This document shows positions 6,430-14,200 of a DNA stretch of 20,194 nt, piece by piece (the first letter of the stretch is position 1; each line of letters opens with the position of its first letter). Source of the DNA: DATEAV01 sp964575425 (GTDB lineage Bacteria; Chloroflexota; Anaerolineae; Anaerolineales; E44-bin32). A model generated the notes under the pieces. That model did not search any database, had not been told where the DNA came from, and saw only the letters and a program-made list of their open reading frames with translations. The DNA lies in contig CAZNRD010000049.1 of assembly GCA_964575425.1 (NCBI GenBank), positions 1 through 20,194 of the forward strand, in the 5' to 3' direction. A program made the position numbers and the translations under genes.

Positions 6430-6853
6430 GCCTTTCCCATCTGCCTGGGTAGGGCGCGGGCTCGGTCTTGTCCGCAGACCCCGTCCACGGACGAGCCCGC
6501 GCCTCCTGCTCATGGACCTCGTAAGCAGCCTATGCAGGACCCTGAGACCCCGGACGGGTTCGCATAGGTCGGGTGCCTCCGGGCGCCGGTACTCACGCCC
6601 CGTCTAACGCACTTGACTTCAACGATCTAGCCCTCGTCACACATCGGTCTGGTTGATCCTCTCGCGATACGCTGAACGCCCAGTCTCGCGACACCAAGCC
6701 GGTCTCACCCGCATGCAGCACAACTCACTCTCCGCTGTGAGAAGACCCGCACAAGCAGTCAGCAGGCTTGGGGTGGTCTTCTCGACAAGGGTGTGCGACA
6801 ATAGCATTGCCTTCCGGCAGTCCCCCAGGGGCTGGTGAAGCTGCCCCGTGCTC
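6430..6853. other. 424-bp gene-free stretch with two inverted repeats
   Basis: This region holds the 6453-6503 hairpin and a 7-bp inverted repeat (CCTATGC near 6529 against GCATAGG near 6564). No open frame here looks real. The right part (6650-6850) leads into the nuclease gene without a clear promoter. Confidence 0.45.
6453..6503. terminator. GC-rich inverted repeat after the small membrane protein gene
   Basis: GGCGCGGGCTC (6453-6463) and GAGCCCGCGCC (6493-6503) form a perfect 11-bp stem, with a nested GTCCG/CGGAC stem of 5 bp. It begins 24 bases after the TAG. There is no T-tract, so intrinsic termination is uncertain. It may instead protect the mRNA 3' end or belong to a structured RNA. 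Confidence 0.45.
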
Positions 6854-7786
6854 ATGCCGGAAAGACCAGAGGAGGATGCGCTGGCTCGCGAGTTTCCCTT
6901 CACACCGATCCTCGGCTGGTCGACGACCCGATACGACCTCTTCTCTATCTGCAAGCGCAGGTACTTCTACCACTACTACAGCAAGTACGACCGGGAGCAC
7001 CCCCTGCGCCTTATCCTTGAGCTGAAGGACCTGGTTTCGATTCCGCTTGAGATAGGCGGCATTGTCCATGAAGTCATCGCCGCCCTGCTGAGACGCCTCA
7101 TGAAGACGCAGGGTCGATTTGACCTCGACCGCTTCCACCGGTTCGTCGAAAGGACCACGGAGCGCCACCTGCGCTCCAAACGCTTTCAGGAGGCCTACTA
7201 CCGCTTGCTGCCGGGGGTTGAGGTGGAGAACCTCCTTCCGTCGGCCAAGCAGCCTCTCGAACGCCTACTCGGCAGTGACCGGTGGCAGTGGCTCGTCAGC
7301 GAGGCTCCGATGAGGGGCGAGCGGTGGATGATCGACCCACCTGGTTATGGTGAGGCGCGGCTCGGCGCATTGAAGGTCTTCTGCAAGGCGGACTTCATCT
7401 TCCCGTCGGAGGACCTCTACCATGTCATCGACTGGAAAACGGGAAAGGCGGATGCCAGCAAGCACGAACGTCAACTGCTGGGCTACGCGGCCTGGGCGAG
7501 CCATCACCTGAGCGTGCAGCCTGAGCGAATTCGCACCTCGGTCGCATATCTGAATCCCGAGTACAGCGAACTGCCGAGAGCCGTCACGCAGGCGGACTTG
7601 GACAACTTCGCCGTTCAGGTCGAGGCGGAGACGCGAGAGATGTACGGGTACTGTCGAGATGTGGAGCTGAACATCCCGCTCGAGAAGGGCTGCTTCCCGA
7701 GGGTTGACGATCCTCGCATCTGCGGCCAATGCAACTTCCGCCGACTCTGCTTCCCCGAACAGCATCCGTCCTCGGGCGGCGGGTGA
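6854..7786 (+). CDS. PD-(D/E)XK nuclease-family protein with a Cas4/AddB-type Fe-S cluster, 310 aa
   Basis: This is a RecB/Cas4-like exonuclease-fold protein. An opening motif WSTTRYDLFSICKRRYFY (residues 22-39) is followed by GGIVHEV with H72, the metal-ligand aspartate D180 in FCKADFIF, the catalytic D193-W-K195 in VIDWKTGKAD, and a QLLGYAAW helix motif with Gln and Tyr. Four cysteines, C33, C290, C293 and C299 (RICGQCNFRRLC), match the one-plus-three 4Fe-4S pattern of Cas4 and AddB nucleases. It acts on DNA ends in known relatives; its own substrate is unknown. There is no helicase, cas1/cas2 or CRISPR array in the window, so it stands alone apart from the dynamin-like gene 103 bases downstream. 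ATG 6854 is chosen; a GTG at 6848 is possible, and no strong ribosome binding site separates them. Confidence 0.85.
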   Translation: MPERPEEDALAREFPFTPILGWSTTRYDLFSICKRRYFYHYYSKYDREHPLRLILELKDLVSIPLEIGGIVHEVIAALLRRLMKTQGRFDLDRFHRFVERTTERHLRSKRFQEAYYRLLPGVEVENLLPSAKQPLERLLGSDRWQWLVSEAPMRGERWMIDPPGYGEARLGALKVFCKADFIFPSEDLYHVIDWKTGKADASKHERQLLGYAAWASHHLSVQPERIRTSVAYLNPEYSELPRAVTQADLDNFAVQVEAETREMYGYCRDVELNIPLEKGCFPRVDDPRICGQCNFRRLCFPEQHPSSGGG

Positions 7787-7875
7787 GGGAGGCTGCAGAC
7801 GGCATGGCCAGGCAAGCCAGAGGCCTCCTGCAAAGTCGGAGAGTGCCTGCCCTGGCCCGGGTGGGCGAAGCCCGG

Positions 7876-7881
7876 TAGAAT
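7876..7881 (+). promoter_or_regulatory. -10 box very close to the dynamin-like gene start
   Basis: TAGAAT ends only 8 bases before the ATG at 7890. A transcript starting about 6-8 bases downstream would have almost no 5' leader, and no Shine-Dalgarno sequence lies between the box and the start. This suggests leaderless or near-leaderless translation. No clear -35 is visible. Confidence 0.45.
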
Positions 7882-7889
7882 AACTGCTC

Positions 7890-9626
7890 ATGCGCTTCGT
7901 CGAGTGGCTGACCGATTCACAGAAACGCATCTGGACGGAAGAGCGCGCTGTCCTGCAGCGCGCTCTCGACGTTCTCTCCAGGTGGGAGGCGTCGCCCGGT
8001 GACCTGGAGCAGATCCGTCGCGCCATCGAACAGCTGGACCAATTGTTCCTTGTCGTCGTGGTGGGCGAGTTCAACAGCGGGAAGTCCGCCCTGATCAATG
8101 CCCTGCTGGGCGAGGCAGTCCTGCCGGAGGGACCGACGCCGACAACCGACCGTGTCTACATGCTGCGGTACGGGGAGCCCGGCGCGCCGGAGATTGTGGA
8201 CCAGGATATCCGCGTGCTGCGCTATCCGGTGGACCTTCTGCGCCAGGTCCACATCGTCGACACGCCGGGGACGAACGCCGTCTTGCGGCATCATGAGAAC
8301 ATCACTCGCGACTTCGTGCCTCGCAGCGATCTGATAGTCTTTGTCACTTCGGCCGATCGCCCATTCACGGAGAGCGAGCGAGCCTTTCTCGAGAGCATCC
8401 GGCAGTGGGGGAAGAAGGTCGTGATGGTGATCAACAAAGAGGACCTGCTCGAGGGAGATGCTGCCCGACGTGAGGTGGAAGCATTCGTGCGATCCCAGGT
8501 CCACAGGCTTCTTGGGTTCGAGCCCGAGACGTTCCTGGTTTCCGCTCGGGCCGGGCTGCGGATGCCTGAGTCCGAGGAGGCGGAGGGCTTCCGCCGCCTG
8601 AGAGACCACCTTCGCACGACACTCACGCAGCGGCACCTGGTGGCGCTGAAGCTGTCCAGTCCACTGGGCGTGGCTGGCAGGCTGGTTGGAGACTACCAGC
8701 AGACCGCGGCCGCTCGGCTTCGGGTCCTGGCAGAGGACGCAGAGACGATTCGTCAGGCGGAACTGCAGTGGAGCAGCCACGAGCGGCAGATGCAAGCCGA
8801 GTTCGAGAGCCAGCGCGCTCGCATTGAGAACGATCTGCTGCAAATGAGTCTCCGTGGTGAGGCTTTTCTTGATGATCGCATGCGGTTGATCCGCATCGTT
8901 TCGATGTTGAACGCGCGCATGATGCGAGCCGCCTTCGAACGCGAGGTGGTGGGTGAGACTCCGGAGAAGATCGCGGCCCACGTTCAGGAAGTCATCGACT
9001 GGCTGGTGGAGCGCGAGCATGACGTGTGGCAGCGCACCGCGCTGGAATTGGGCCGAAGGCGCGAGACGGCGGCGCTGCAGGATGCTGCGCAAGAGGCAAT
9101 CGGCGGGTTCGCCTACAACCGGAAGCATCTCCTGGACAGGGTCGGCGCCCAGGCGGCGAGCATCCTGCGAGCCTACGACCGGGCGGCGGAGGCGGAGCGC
9201 ATCACGACCTCCGTGCAGGAGTCCGTGGCCATGGTCGGGCTGGTCGAGGTCAGCGCGCTTGGGCTCGGCTTGTTGCTGAAGGCCCTGCTGACCACGGCTG
9301 CGGCTGATGCCACGGGGGTGCTGGCGGCGGGCTTGCTGGGCCTGGCCGGTCTTGCGATCATCCCCTGGCGGCGCGGCGTTGCCAAGAGGGAGTTCCGCCG
9401 GAAGATGCAGGAGCTGCGGCAGCGGCTGGCCTCGACGCTGGAGGAAAGCTTCCACCGCGAACTGCGCCAGGGGCTTGACAGGCTGCGCGAGGCCATCGCA
9501 CCATACCGTAGTTTCGTCCTTGAGGAGGAAGGGACGCTCAGGACAATCCTTTCCGACCTCGAACAGATCGCCCGCACAGTGGCGAATCTGAAAGAGGCTG
9601 TCGAAGAGGCCGCCCCGGCCGGATGA
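7890..9626 (+). CDS. Bacterial dynamin-like GTPase, 578 aa
   Basis: This is a large membrane-remodelling-type GTPase. The G domain shows G1 GEFNSGKS (59-66), a G2 Thr in PTPTTD (84-87), G3 DTPG (124-127) and G4 NKED (182-185). A long charged helical region follows (about 250-445, with many Glu/Arg/Gln heptad-like stretches), then a hydrophobic hairpin at about 450-490, and a last helical segment of about 85 residues. This order (GTPase, stalk helices, membrane paddle, returning helix) matches bacterial dynamin-like proteins. Known roles include membrane fusion, lipid repair and phage tolerance; the role here is unknown. Its own TAGAAT box precedes it, so it is probably not simply cotranscribed with the nuclease. 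Confidence 0.9.
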   Translation: MRFVEWLTDSQKRIWTEERAVLQRALDVLSRWEASPGDLEQIRRAIEQLDQLFLVVVVGEFNSGKSALINALLGEAVLPEGPTPTTDRVYMLRYGEPGAPEIVDQDIRVLRYPVDLLRQVHIVDTPGTNAVLRHHENITRDFVPRSDLIVFVTSADRPFTESERAFLESIRQWGKKVVMVINKEDLLEGDAARREVEAFVRSQVHRLLGFEPETFLVSARAGLRMPESEEAEGFRRLRDHLRTTLTQRHLVALKLSSPLGVAGRLVGDYQQTAAARLRVLAEDAETIRQAELQWSSHERQMQAEFESQRARIENDLLQMSLRGEAFLDDRMRLIRIVSMLNARMMRAAFEREVVGETPEKIAAHVQEVIDWLVEREHDVWQRTALELGRRRETAALQDAAQEAIGGFAYNRKHLLDRVGAQAASILRAYDRAAEAERITTSVQESVAMVGLVEVSALGLGLLLKALLTTAAADATGVLAAGLLGLAGLAIIPWRRGVAKREFRRKMQELRQRLASTLEESFHRELRQGLDRLREAIAPYRSFVLEEEGTLRTILSDLEQIARTVANLKEAVEEAAPAG

Positions 9627-9748
9627 CCATGAGAGTGATTGACACACATGGGGTCCATCCGGGCGGCGCAGCCTGTGGCACCAAGGAAACAGCATCTGTC
9701 GCTGGGTGCTGCTGAACCGCACCTGCAGGTTTCGTCGGGGCATATCGT

Positions 9749-10477
9749 ATGGACGTCTGGCTGCTCACCTTCCTGATCTTCGCAATTGCCACCTTGTACT
9801 CCTCCGCGGGGCAGGCCGGCGCATCGGGCTATCTGGCCGCGATGGCGCTGATGGGCGTCGCTCCGGCGATCATGAGGCCGACTGCGCTGGTGCTGAATAT
9901 CCTGGTGGCCGCTGTGGCCTCGCTGAGGTACTACCGGGCAAGGCGCTTCTCCTGGGCCCTCTTCTGGCCCTTTGCTCTCACCTCGATCCCGTTCTCGTTC
10001 CTCGGTGGGGCGATCACCCTTCCAGGCAAGGTCTATCAGCTCATCGTCGGTGGCATCCTGATCTACGCCGCCTCCCGATTGGCCCTGACGGCACGTCGGG
10101 AGCCAGTCGTCTCCGTCCCGCTCAACCGATGGCTGGCTCTCATCGCAGGCGCGACAATCGGGCTGGTCTCGGGATTGGTCGGAGTGGGTGGGGGGATCTT
10201 CCTGAGCCCTCTGCTCCTACTGATGGGCTGGGCGGACCCCAGGACGACAGCGGCCGTGTCGGCCGCCTTCATCCTCGTCAACTCCGTCGCTGGCCTGCTG
10301 GGTAACGTCGCCAGCACGGCCTGGCTCCCACCCGCTTTGCCGCTTTGGGGGGCTGCGGCACTCGCCGGAGGCTGGGTCGGCTCGGGAATCGGAAGCCGTC
10401 ACTTGCGGGGCGATGTCATCCGCCGTCTCCTGAGCATCATCGTGTTCATTGCCGGCCTGAGGATCCTGCTCCTCTGA
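9749..10477 (+). CDS. TauE/SafE-family membrane transporter (sulfite exporter type), 242 aa
   Basis: This is a polytopic inner-membrane protein with about seven to eight helices. It has the duplicated TauE/SafE signature, one in each half: YSSAGQAGASGYLAAMALMG (residues 17-36), and LVGVGGGIFLSPLLLLMGWA beginning at about residue 142, followed by AAVSAAFILVNSVAG. Members move sulfite, sulfoacetate or other organosulfur anions. The substrate here cannot be deduced, and no sulfur-metabolism gene is adjacent. The length is typical of the family. The ATG at 9749 has only a weak upstream GGGG. The gap from the dynamin-like gene is 122 bases, with no visible terminator. Confidence 0.9.
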   Translation: MDVWLLTFLIFAIATLYSSAGQAGASGYLAAMALMGVAPAIMRPTALVLNILVAAVASLRYYRARRFSWALFWPFALTSIPFSFLGGAITLPGKVYQLIVGGILIYAASRLALTARREPVVSVPLNRWLALIAGATIGLVSGLVGVGGGIFLSPLLLLMGWADPRTTAAVSAAFILVNSVAGLLGNVASTAWLPPALPLWGAAALAGGWVGSGIGSRHLRGDVIRRLLSIIVFIAGLRILLL

Positions 10478-10520
10478 GGAACGCCGTCGGGCACTTCACC
10501 CGGGTAGGGGGGGATCATTC

Positions 10521-11081
10521 ATGCCATCCGACACCACCAGCGGCGAGCAGGGTCGCGCGCAGCGCCACCTTCGCGTACCGGCGCTTCTCACGTTGGGGCT
10601 GCTCCTGGCCGCTCTCAGCATCGCCCTGTTGAGCATTCGACCCGGACCAGCGAGCGCACCAACCCCTGAGGTATCACCCACGGCGACTGCTTCGGCTACT
10701 CCTCCGTCCAAACCGACCGCGACCGCGCCACCGCTCCCCAGCCGTACTCCAACAACCACCCACACGGCCACCGCGGCTGCACCTTCAGGGCCACAGGTCA
10801 TCATCACCGCGCGCGATCCCATCGCCGAGTACGTCGAGATCCAGAACCGCGGTGAGGCGGTGATTGCCCTGGATGGATGGCGCCTCGTGTCGGAACGGGG
10901 AAACCAGGTCTGCTGGCTGAGCGGCCCGCTCTATCCCGGGGAGCGCCTCCGCATTTGGGCAGATGGGGGCTATGAAGTGGGTCTCCACTGCCGGTTTCGC
11001 CGGAACATCTGGAGCAACACAGAGCCAGATGCCGCTGTCCTCTATGACGCGCAGGGCGAGGTCGTCAGCCGCCTGGAGTAG
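10521..11081 (+). CDS. Anchored surface protein with Thr/Pro linker and lamin-tail-like domain, 186 aa
   Basis: A single membrane anchor or uncleaved signal (about residues 20-40) precedes a linker of repeated Pro/Thr/Ala/Ser (about 45-92). The C-terminal domain (about 93-186) reads IAEYVEIQNRGEAVIALDGW, RLVSERGNQVCW, LYPGERLRIWADGG, then WSNTEPDAAVLYDAQGEVVS. This is the pattern of a bacterial lamin-tail domain, an Ig-like beta-sandwich: an E(Y/W)VEI.N.G start, LxGWxL, and a final DxA.LYD..G..V strand. It probably sits on the outer face as a binding or structural module. A GGGGGG site lies about 7 bases before the ATG. No enzymatic domain is attached. Thr/Pro spacers recur in the proteins at 13316 and 14609. 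Confidence 0.8.
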   Translation: MPSDTTSGEQGRAQRHLRVPALLTLGLLLAALSIALLSIRPGPASAPTPEVSPTATASATPPSKPTATAPPLPSRTPTTTHTATAAAPSGPQVIITARDPIAEYVEIQNRGEAVIALDGWRLVSERGNQVCWLSGPLYPGERLRIWADGGYEVGLHCRFRRNIWSNTEPDAAVLYDAQGEVVSRLE

Positions 11082-11225
11082 CATGGCAGGCGCGAGAGGG
11101 CCCGAGATGGGCAGGTTCGGCCGTCTGGCGGCTGGGTTGGGCATTTGCCTTCGTGGGCTAACGGATTGAGAATCTGCGCAACCCCTCAGGCGCCGGTCCT
11201 GTCTTGGGCGCCAGGGGCGGGCGGC

Positions 11226-11558
11226 ATGATGCAGACGCTCGTTCTCGTGGCCTGCACTCCAGGTCCGTCAATTCGGGAAGCGATCGTGCGCGACGCCCAG
11301 CTCGGCGCATTTCAGCTCGAGCTGGTTCGGGAAAAGCGACGAGGCCGGCGACCGGGGTGGGCCAAGCTCAAGAGCGCGGTCCTGGGCATTGACGGGGCGG
11401 TAAACCTCGATTGGGACTCCTACAGCAGCACCCTTCAGTGTCGCGTCATCACCCGGAGCGGCAGCGACCCGGCTCCCATCCTGGCAGACCTGGTCGGCTA
11501 CCTGTTCGAGCAGTTCCCTGACCGCATCCAGTCCGTCACGATCCTGCCGCGCCCCTGA
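11226..11558 (+). CDS. Conserved-looking protein of unknown function, 110 aa
   Basis: I do not recognise a named family. The protein begins MMQTLVLVACTPGPSIREAI, has a basic patch (REKRRGRRPGWAKLKS) and ends in LDWDSYSSTLQCRVITRSG and LVGYLFEQFPDRIQSVTILP. It looks like a small alpha/beta fold with alternating strands and no clear membrane segment. An N-terminal signal peptide with Cys at residue 10 is possible but weak. The start at 11226 is supported by the preceding GGGGCGGG and by loss of sensible sequence upstream. An ATG at 11229 is an equally good start. It is a separate unit between the lamin-tail and RRM genes. Confidence 0.6.
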   Translation: MMQTLVLVACTPGPSIREAIVRDAQLGAFQLELVREKRRGRRPGWAKLKSAVLGIDGAVNLDWDSYSSTLQCRVITRSGSDPAPILADLVGYLFEQFPDRIQSVTILPRP

Positions 11559-11629
11559 CCGGAGCCAGACGCGGCGGATCATGGCAAGGATTGCGCTGTG
11601 GCCGGCCAGCGGGCTCGCCTTTCCTGTGG

Positions 11630-11635
11630 TATAGT
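11630..11635 (+). promoter_or_regulatory. Extended -10 promoter element for the RRM protein gene
   Basis: TATAGT preceded directly by TGG gives an extended -10 (TGn-TATAGT), which can work without a good -35. It lies 101 bases before the ATG at 11737, leaving a leader of about 95 nt, as is common for cold-regulated RNA-binding protein genes. Confidence 0.45.
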
Positions 11636-11736
11636 GAGGTCACTCCTAGACCCCGCCCTGGCTTCACCTGGCCAATCGCTCCAAACCCAGGTGATGCCCC
11701 TGCGGCTCGCCATAGGCCGCTCATGAGGACTCGCAC

Positions 11737-12057
11737 ATGGAAACAAAACTGTTTGTCGGAAACCTGCCCTACACAGCCTCGGAGGAGGAGCTGCAAACTC
11801 TGTTCACGAAGGCGGGGTCGGTGAAGTCGGTCACGCTGGTCCGGGACCGGGACACTGGCCGTTCCCGAGGGTTCGCATTTGTCGAGATGGAGAACCAGAC
11901 GGAGGCGGAGAACGCCATCCGCATGCTGAACGGCAGCCAGCTCGGAGGCCGCCCGATCGTGGTCAATGTTGCCAAGCCGCGGGAAGAGCGGGGGCCGCGG
12001 CCCGACAGCGGCTATCGGCAGGGGCCGCGCCAGGGCCCCAGGGGCCGGCGGCGCTGA
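11737..12057 (+). CDS. Single-RRM RNA-binding protein, 106 aa
   Basis: One RNA recognition motif fills residues 3-80, with RNP2 LFVGNL (5-10) and RNP1 RGFAFVEM (44-51), both carrying the aromatic residues that stack on RNA bases. A basic Gly/Arg/Pro-rich tail (about 81-106, with repeated QGPR) would add non-specific RNA affinity. This is the bacterial RRM protein type seen in cyanobacteria, Chloroflexota and others, often cold-induced and thought to act as an RNA chaperone. It has its own extended -10 promoter and a long leader. TGAGGAC lies 9 or so bases before the ATG. A CACCGGC/GCCGGTG hairpin at about 12110-12127, after the gene, may mark its end. Confidence 0.93.
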   Translation: METKLFVGNLPYTASEEELQTLFTKAGSVKSVTLVRDRDTGRSRGFAFVEMENQTEAENAIRMLNGSQLGGRPIVVNVAKPREERGPRPDSGYRQGPRQGPRGRRR

Positions 12058-12286
12058 CAGGTCGCGACCGGCCGATCAGCGCCCGAAGCGCCGTCTTCCC
12101 AAGTCGGTTCACCGGCATGGCCGGTGCCCGGGGTTGACCGCAACACGACCGGGCATCTCTCCGAATCCCAGCACCTGGCGGGGTTGGGCAACGCCGAACC
12201 AGACGCCGCCTGCTGGGTAGGGTTCCCCGGATGAGAAGCGTGCCCGGGGGTCTCGGCACGCGGGGAAGCACACGGAGAGGGAGAGC

Positions 12287-12637
12287 ATGCCCGAGAGAGA
12301 GATCGACCGCCTGCGCAGGCTGCGTGAGCGGCAGCTGCGGGACCGTGACCCGCTGGCCAAGCAGCGCCGGCAGGATCGCGAGATCGCACGCAAGCAGCAG
12401 CGCATGAGGCAAGCCTTCTCGCTCGGGCGAATGTGGGCGGATGTTCCGCGTCGGTGGCGAGGGGCGTTCGTTGGCCTGCTCCTCGGCCTGCTGATCCTGC
12501 TGGCAGCGCCTTCTTTGATGGCGGCTCCGTGGGCGACATGCCTGGGCGTTGGGGCCGTGCCTTTCGCCGCCCTCATCGGATTTCTGATCGGCCGATATCA
12601 GGACACGATGGACGAGATTCGCGACCACCTGCATTGA
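12287..12637 (+). CDS. Small membrane protein with a highly charged N-terminal helix, 116 aa
   Basis: Residues 1-50 are almost entirely Arg, Glu, Asp, Gln and Lys with regular Leu (REIDRLRRLRERQLRDRDPL and onward), predicted as a long cytoplasmic helix or coiled coil. Two hydrophobic segments follow at about 58-78 and 84-104, then a short DEIRDHLH tail. No family is recognised. GGAGAGGGAGAGC directly precedes the ATG and supports the start. The preceding 229 bases hold only the hairpin near 12110. The protein ends 54 bases before the next gene on the same strand. Confidence 0.75.
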   Translation: MPEREIDRLRRLRERQLRDRDPLAKQRRQDREIARKQQRMRQAFSLGRMWADVPRRWRGAFVGLLLGLLILLAAPSLMAAPWATCLGVGAVPFAALIGFLIGRYQDTMDEIRDHLH

Positions 12638-12691
12638 GCGGAATTACCCTTCGCCCCTGCAGCCGCCACCACACACTCCCATCGACCTGAG

Positions 12692-13267
12692 ATGCACACC
12701 GTGTCTCACCACCCGTTGACCTGGATCCGTCCAACCTGCGAGCGGGGCTTCCTGGGCTTCGCCGCCGCCATCACCCTTGTGCTCATGGTCGCGATGAATT
12801 CGATCGGCCGGCCGCTGCAAACCCCAGATTCGCCCCTGGGTATCGTCTCGTTCCAACTGGCGGGGGATCTCGATCGGGCCCAGAGAATGGTTTCCACCTG
12901 GGGTGAGTCCGGCCGCCTGGCAGCCGGACTGAGCCTGGGGCTCGATTTCCTTTTCCTATTCGCCTATCCCGCGCTCATCGGCCTGACTTGTGTGCTGGTG
13001 GCGCGCTCGCTCCAGGCGCGGCTGCGCGGGGTGGCCGCCTTGGGGGTAGTGCTGGCCTGGGCCTTGCCGGCGGCCGGTGTCTTGGACGCAGTCGAGAACT
13101 ACGCGCTGATCCGCCTGCTTCTGGGCGCGAGCCAGCCTGCTTGGCCGGCGGTGGCTCAGTGGTGCGCCGTTGTGAAATTCGCCATCGTTGGCGCCGGCCT
13201 GGCGTTTGTCCTCATCTTCGGCGCGGCGGCCATTGTGCTGTCGCAGCGGAGGGTATCGACTCCATAA
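12692..13267 (+). CDS. Uncharacterised four-helix membrane protein, 191 aa
   Basis: Hydrophobic segments lie at about residues 20-38, 78-103, 110-132 and 155-183. A conserved-looking extracytoplasmic loop after helix 1 reads TPDSPLGIVSFQLAGDLDRA, followed by LAAGLSLGLDFLFLFAYPAL. I recognise this as an uncharacterised bacterial membrane protein type with no known role. The start at 12692 has only a weak upstream site (CCTGAG); the first 15 residues are polar and include three His. The gene may be cotranscribed with the one before it (54-base gap). Confidence 0.7.
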   Translation: MHTVSHHPLTWIRPTCERGFLGFAAAITLVLMVAMNSIGRPLQTPDSPLGIVSFQLAGDLDRAQRMVSTWGESGRLAAGLSLGLDFLFLFAYPALIGLTCVLVARSLQARLRGVAALGVVLAWALPAAGVLDAVENYALIRLLLGASQPAWPAVAQWCAVVKFAIVGAGLAFVLIFGAAAIVLSQRRVSTP

Positions 13268-13315
13268 CGGCTCCCTGCAACGCTTACCGGCTGGAATGGC
13301 TTGCTCACGGATGGG

Positions 13316-14152
13316 ATGCTTGTGGACAGAAGTCTACCCCGGTTGTTGACAGGGTGCGCTATTGCGACCGCAGTCCTTGCAGCCTCGACAGCGTGCCGGC
13401 AACAACGACCACCACAGACCCCCGAGACCGCCGCTGCGCCGACGCCGATCCTCCCAGCCCCGGCCTCGGCCGCGGCCCCTCAGCCTGAGCTGCCGATCCA
13501 AGTCCTTCCGCCTGAGCCGGTTCCCGTCCGCTTCCAGGCCTGGGATGGCCAGGAGCTCGAGGGGACCTTCTACCCGCCCGCTGAGATCCCATCTCCTGTC
13601 GTCGTGCTGATGCACTGGATCCGGTCTGACGAGTCGGATTGGTCGGCGGTGGCGCGCTGGCTCCAGAACCGGTTGGCGCCGAGCGGGCCTCCATCTGCTG
13701 ACTTTCCCTGGTTGGACCCTCCCTGGTTCCCTGACACCGCTTCGAACCGAGGCTATGCCGTCCTCACCTTCACCTTCCGCGGCTGCCAGGGTGGGTGCAG
13801 GGGCTTCGATCCTCAGGGCTGGCTTATCGACGCTCGTTCCGTGCTGCAGGTTGCAGCCAGCCAGCTGGGGGTGGACCCGATGCGCGTGGTGGCAATCGGC
13901 GCCAGCATCGGCGGCGACGGCGCCATTGACGCGTGCGCCTGGCTGAGCGGCGAACAGGGGGCGGCGCGCTGCGTGGCCGCCGTGTCTCTCTCTCCTGGGG
14001 GCTACCTCGGAGTGCCGTATGCCCAGGCTGTGGACGCGCTAATTGAAGGGCTGAAGCGGGCAGGTGCTCTTCCTGCGCATCCTGTCGCGCTCTGTCTGGC
14101 CGATGTCCTTTCTTCCATCGCCGACTTCCTGGCCGATGCCGTCGGCCCGTGA
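13316..14152 (+). CDS. Alpha/beta-hydrolase lipoprotein, truncated at the C-terminus, 278 aa
   Basis: A hydrophobic signal ending AVLAASTAC gives a probable lipobox Cys at residue 27. A Pro/Ala/Thr linker follows (about 30-70). The hydrolase domain starts VRFQAWDGQELEGTFYPPAE, with PVVVLMHW, VLTFTFRGCQGG and the nucleophile elbow GASIGG with S197. After VSLSPGGYLGVPYAQAVDAL the sequence loses family resemblance and ends 61 residues after VAAVSLS. The acid and His of the catalytic triad, normally further downstream, are not evident. I checked the other two frames through 14152 and do not find the missing end. The gene may be a decayed fragment or a non-catalytic variant. ATG 13316 is used; an in-frame TTG lies at 13301. 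Confidence 0.72.
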   Translation: MLVDRSLPRLLTGCAIATAVLAASTACRQQRPPQTPETAAAPTPILPAPASAAAPQPELPIQVLPPEPVPVRFQAWDGQELEGTFYPPAEIPSPVVVLMHWIRSDESDWSAVARWLQNRLAPSGPPSADFPWLDPPWFPDTASNRGYAVLTFTFRGCQGGCRGFDPQGWLIDARSVLQVAASQLGVDPMRVVAIGASIGGDGAIDACAWLSGEQGAARCVAAVSLSPGGYLGVPYAQAVDALIEGLKRAGALPAHPVALCLADVLSSIADFLADAVGP

Positions 14153-14200
14153 GGTTGCCCCGGCCCCAGTCGGGACCACGATGCCGAGCAGGAGGCTCCC

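Noticed and set aside
6598..6606. GTCTAAC resembling an integron attC core box
   Set aside because: No matching GTTRRRY box with intervening imperfect palindrome lies within a suitable distance, and no integrase gene is present.
6440..6640. Signal recognition particle RNA-like fragments (GCAGCC, GGCAGATG)
   Set aside because: The conserved central loop of SRP RNA is absent on both strands and the stems do not pair in the SRP arrangement.
7787..7889. Rho-independent terminator between the nuclease and dynamin genes
   Set aside because: Only 4-5 bp imperfect stems without a T-run are present.
8513..8526. GGGTTCGAGCCC resembling a tRNA T-arm
   Set aside because: It lies inside the dynamin-like coding sequence and has no flanking tRNA structure.
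7917..9743. 608-codon open frame on the minus strand
   Set aside because: It is antisense to the dynamin-like GTPase, whose motifs are unambiguous; long antisense frames are expected at this GC content.
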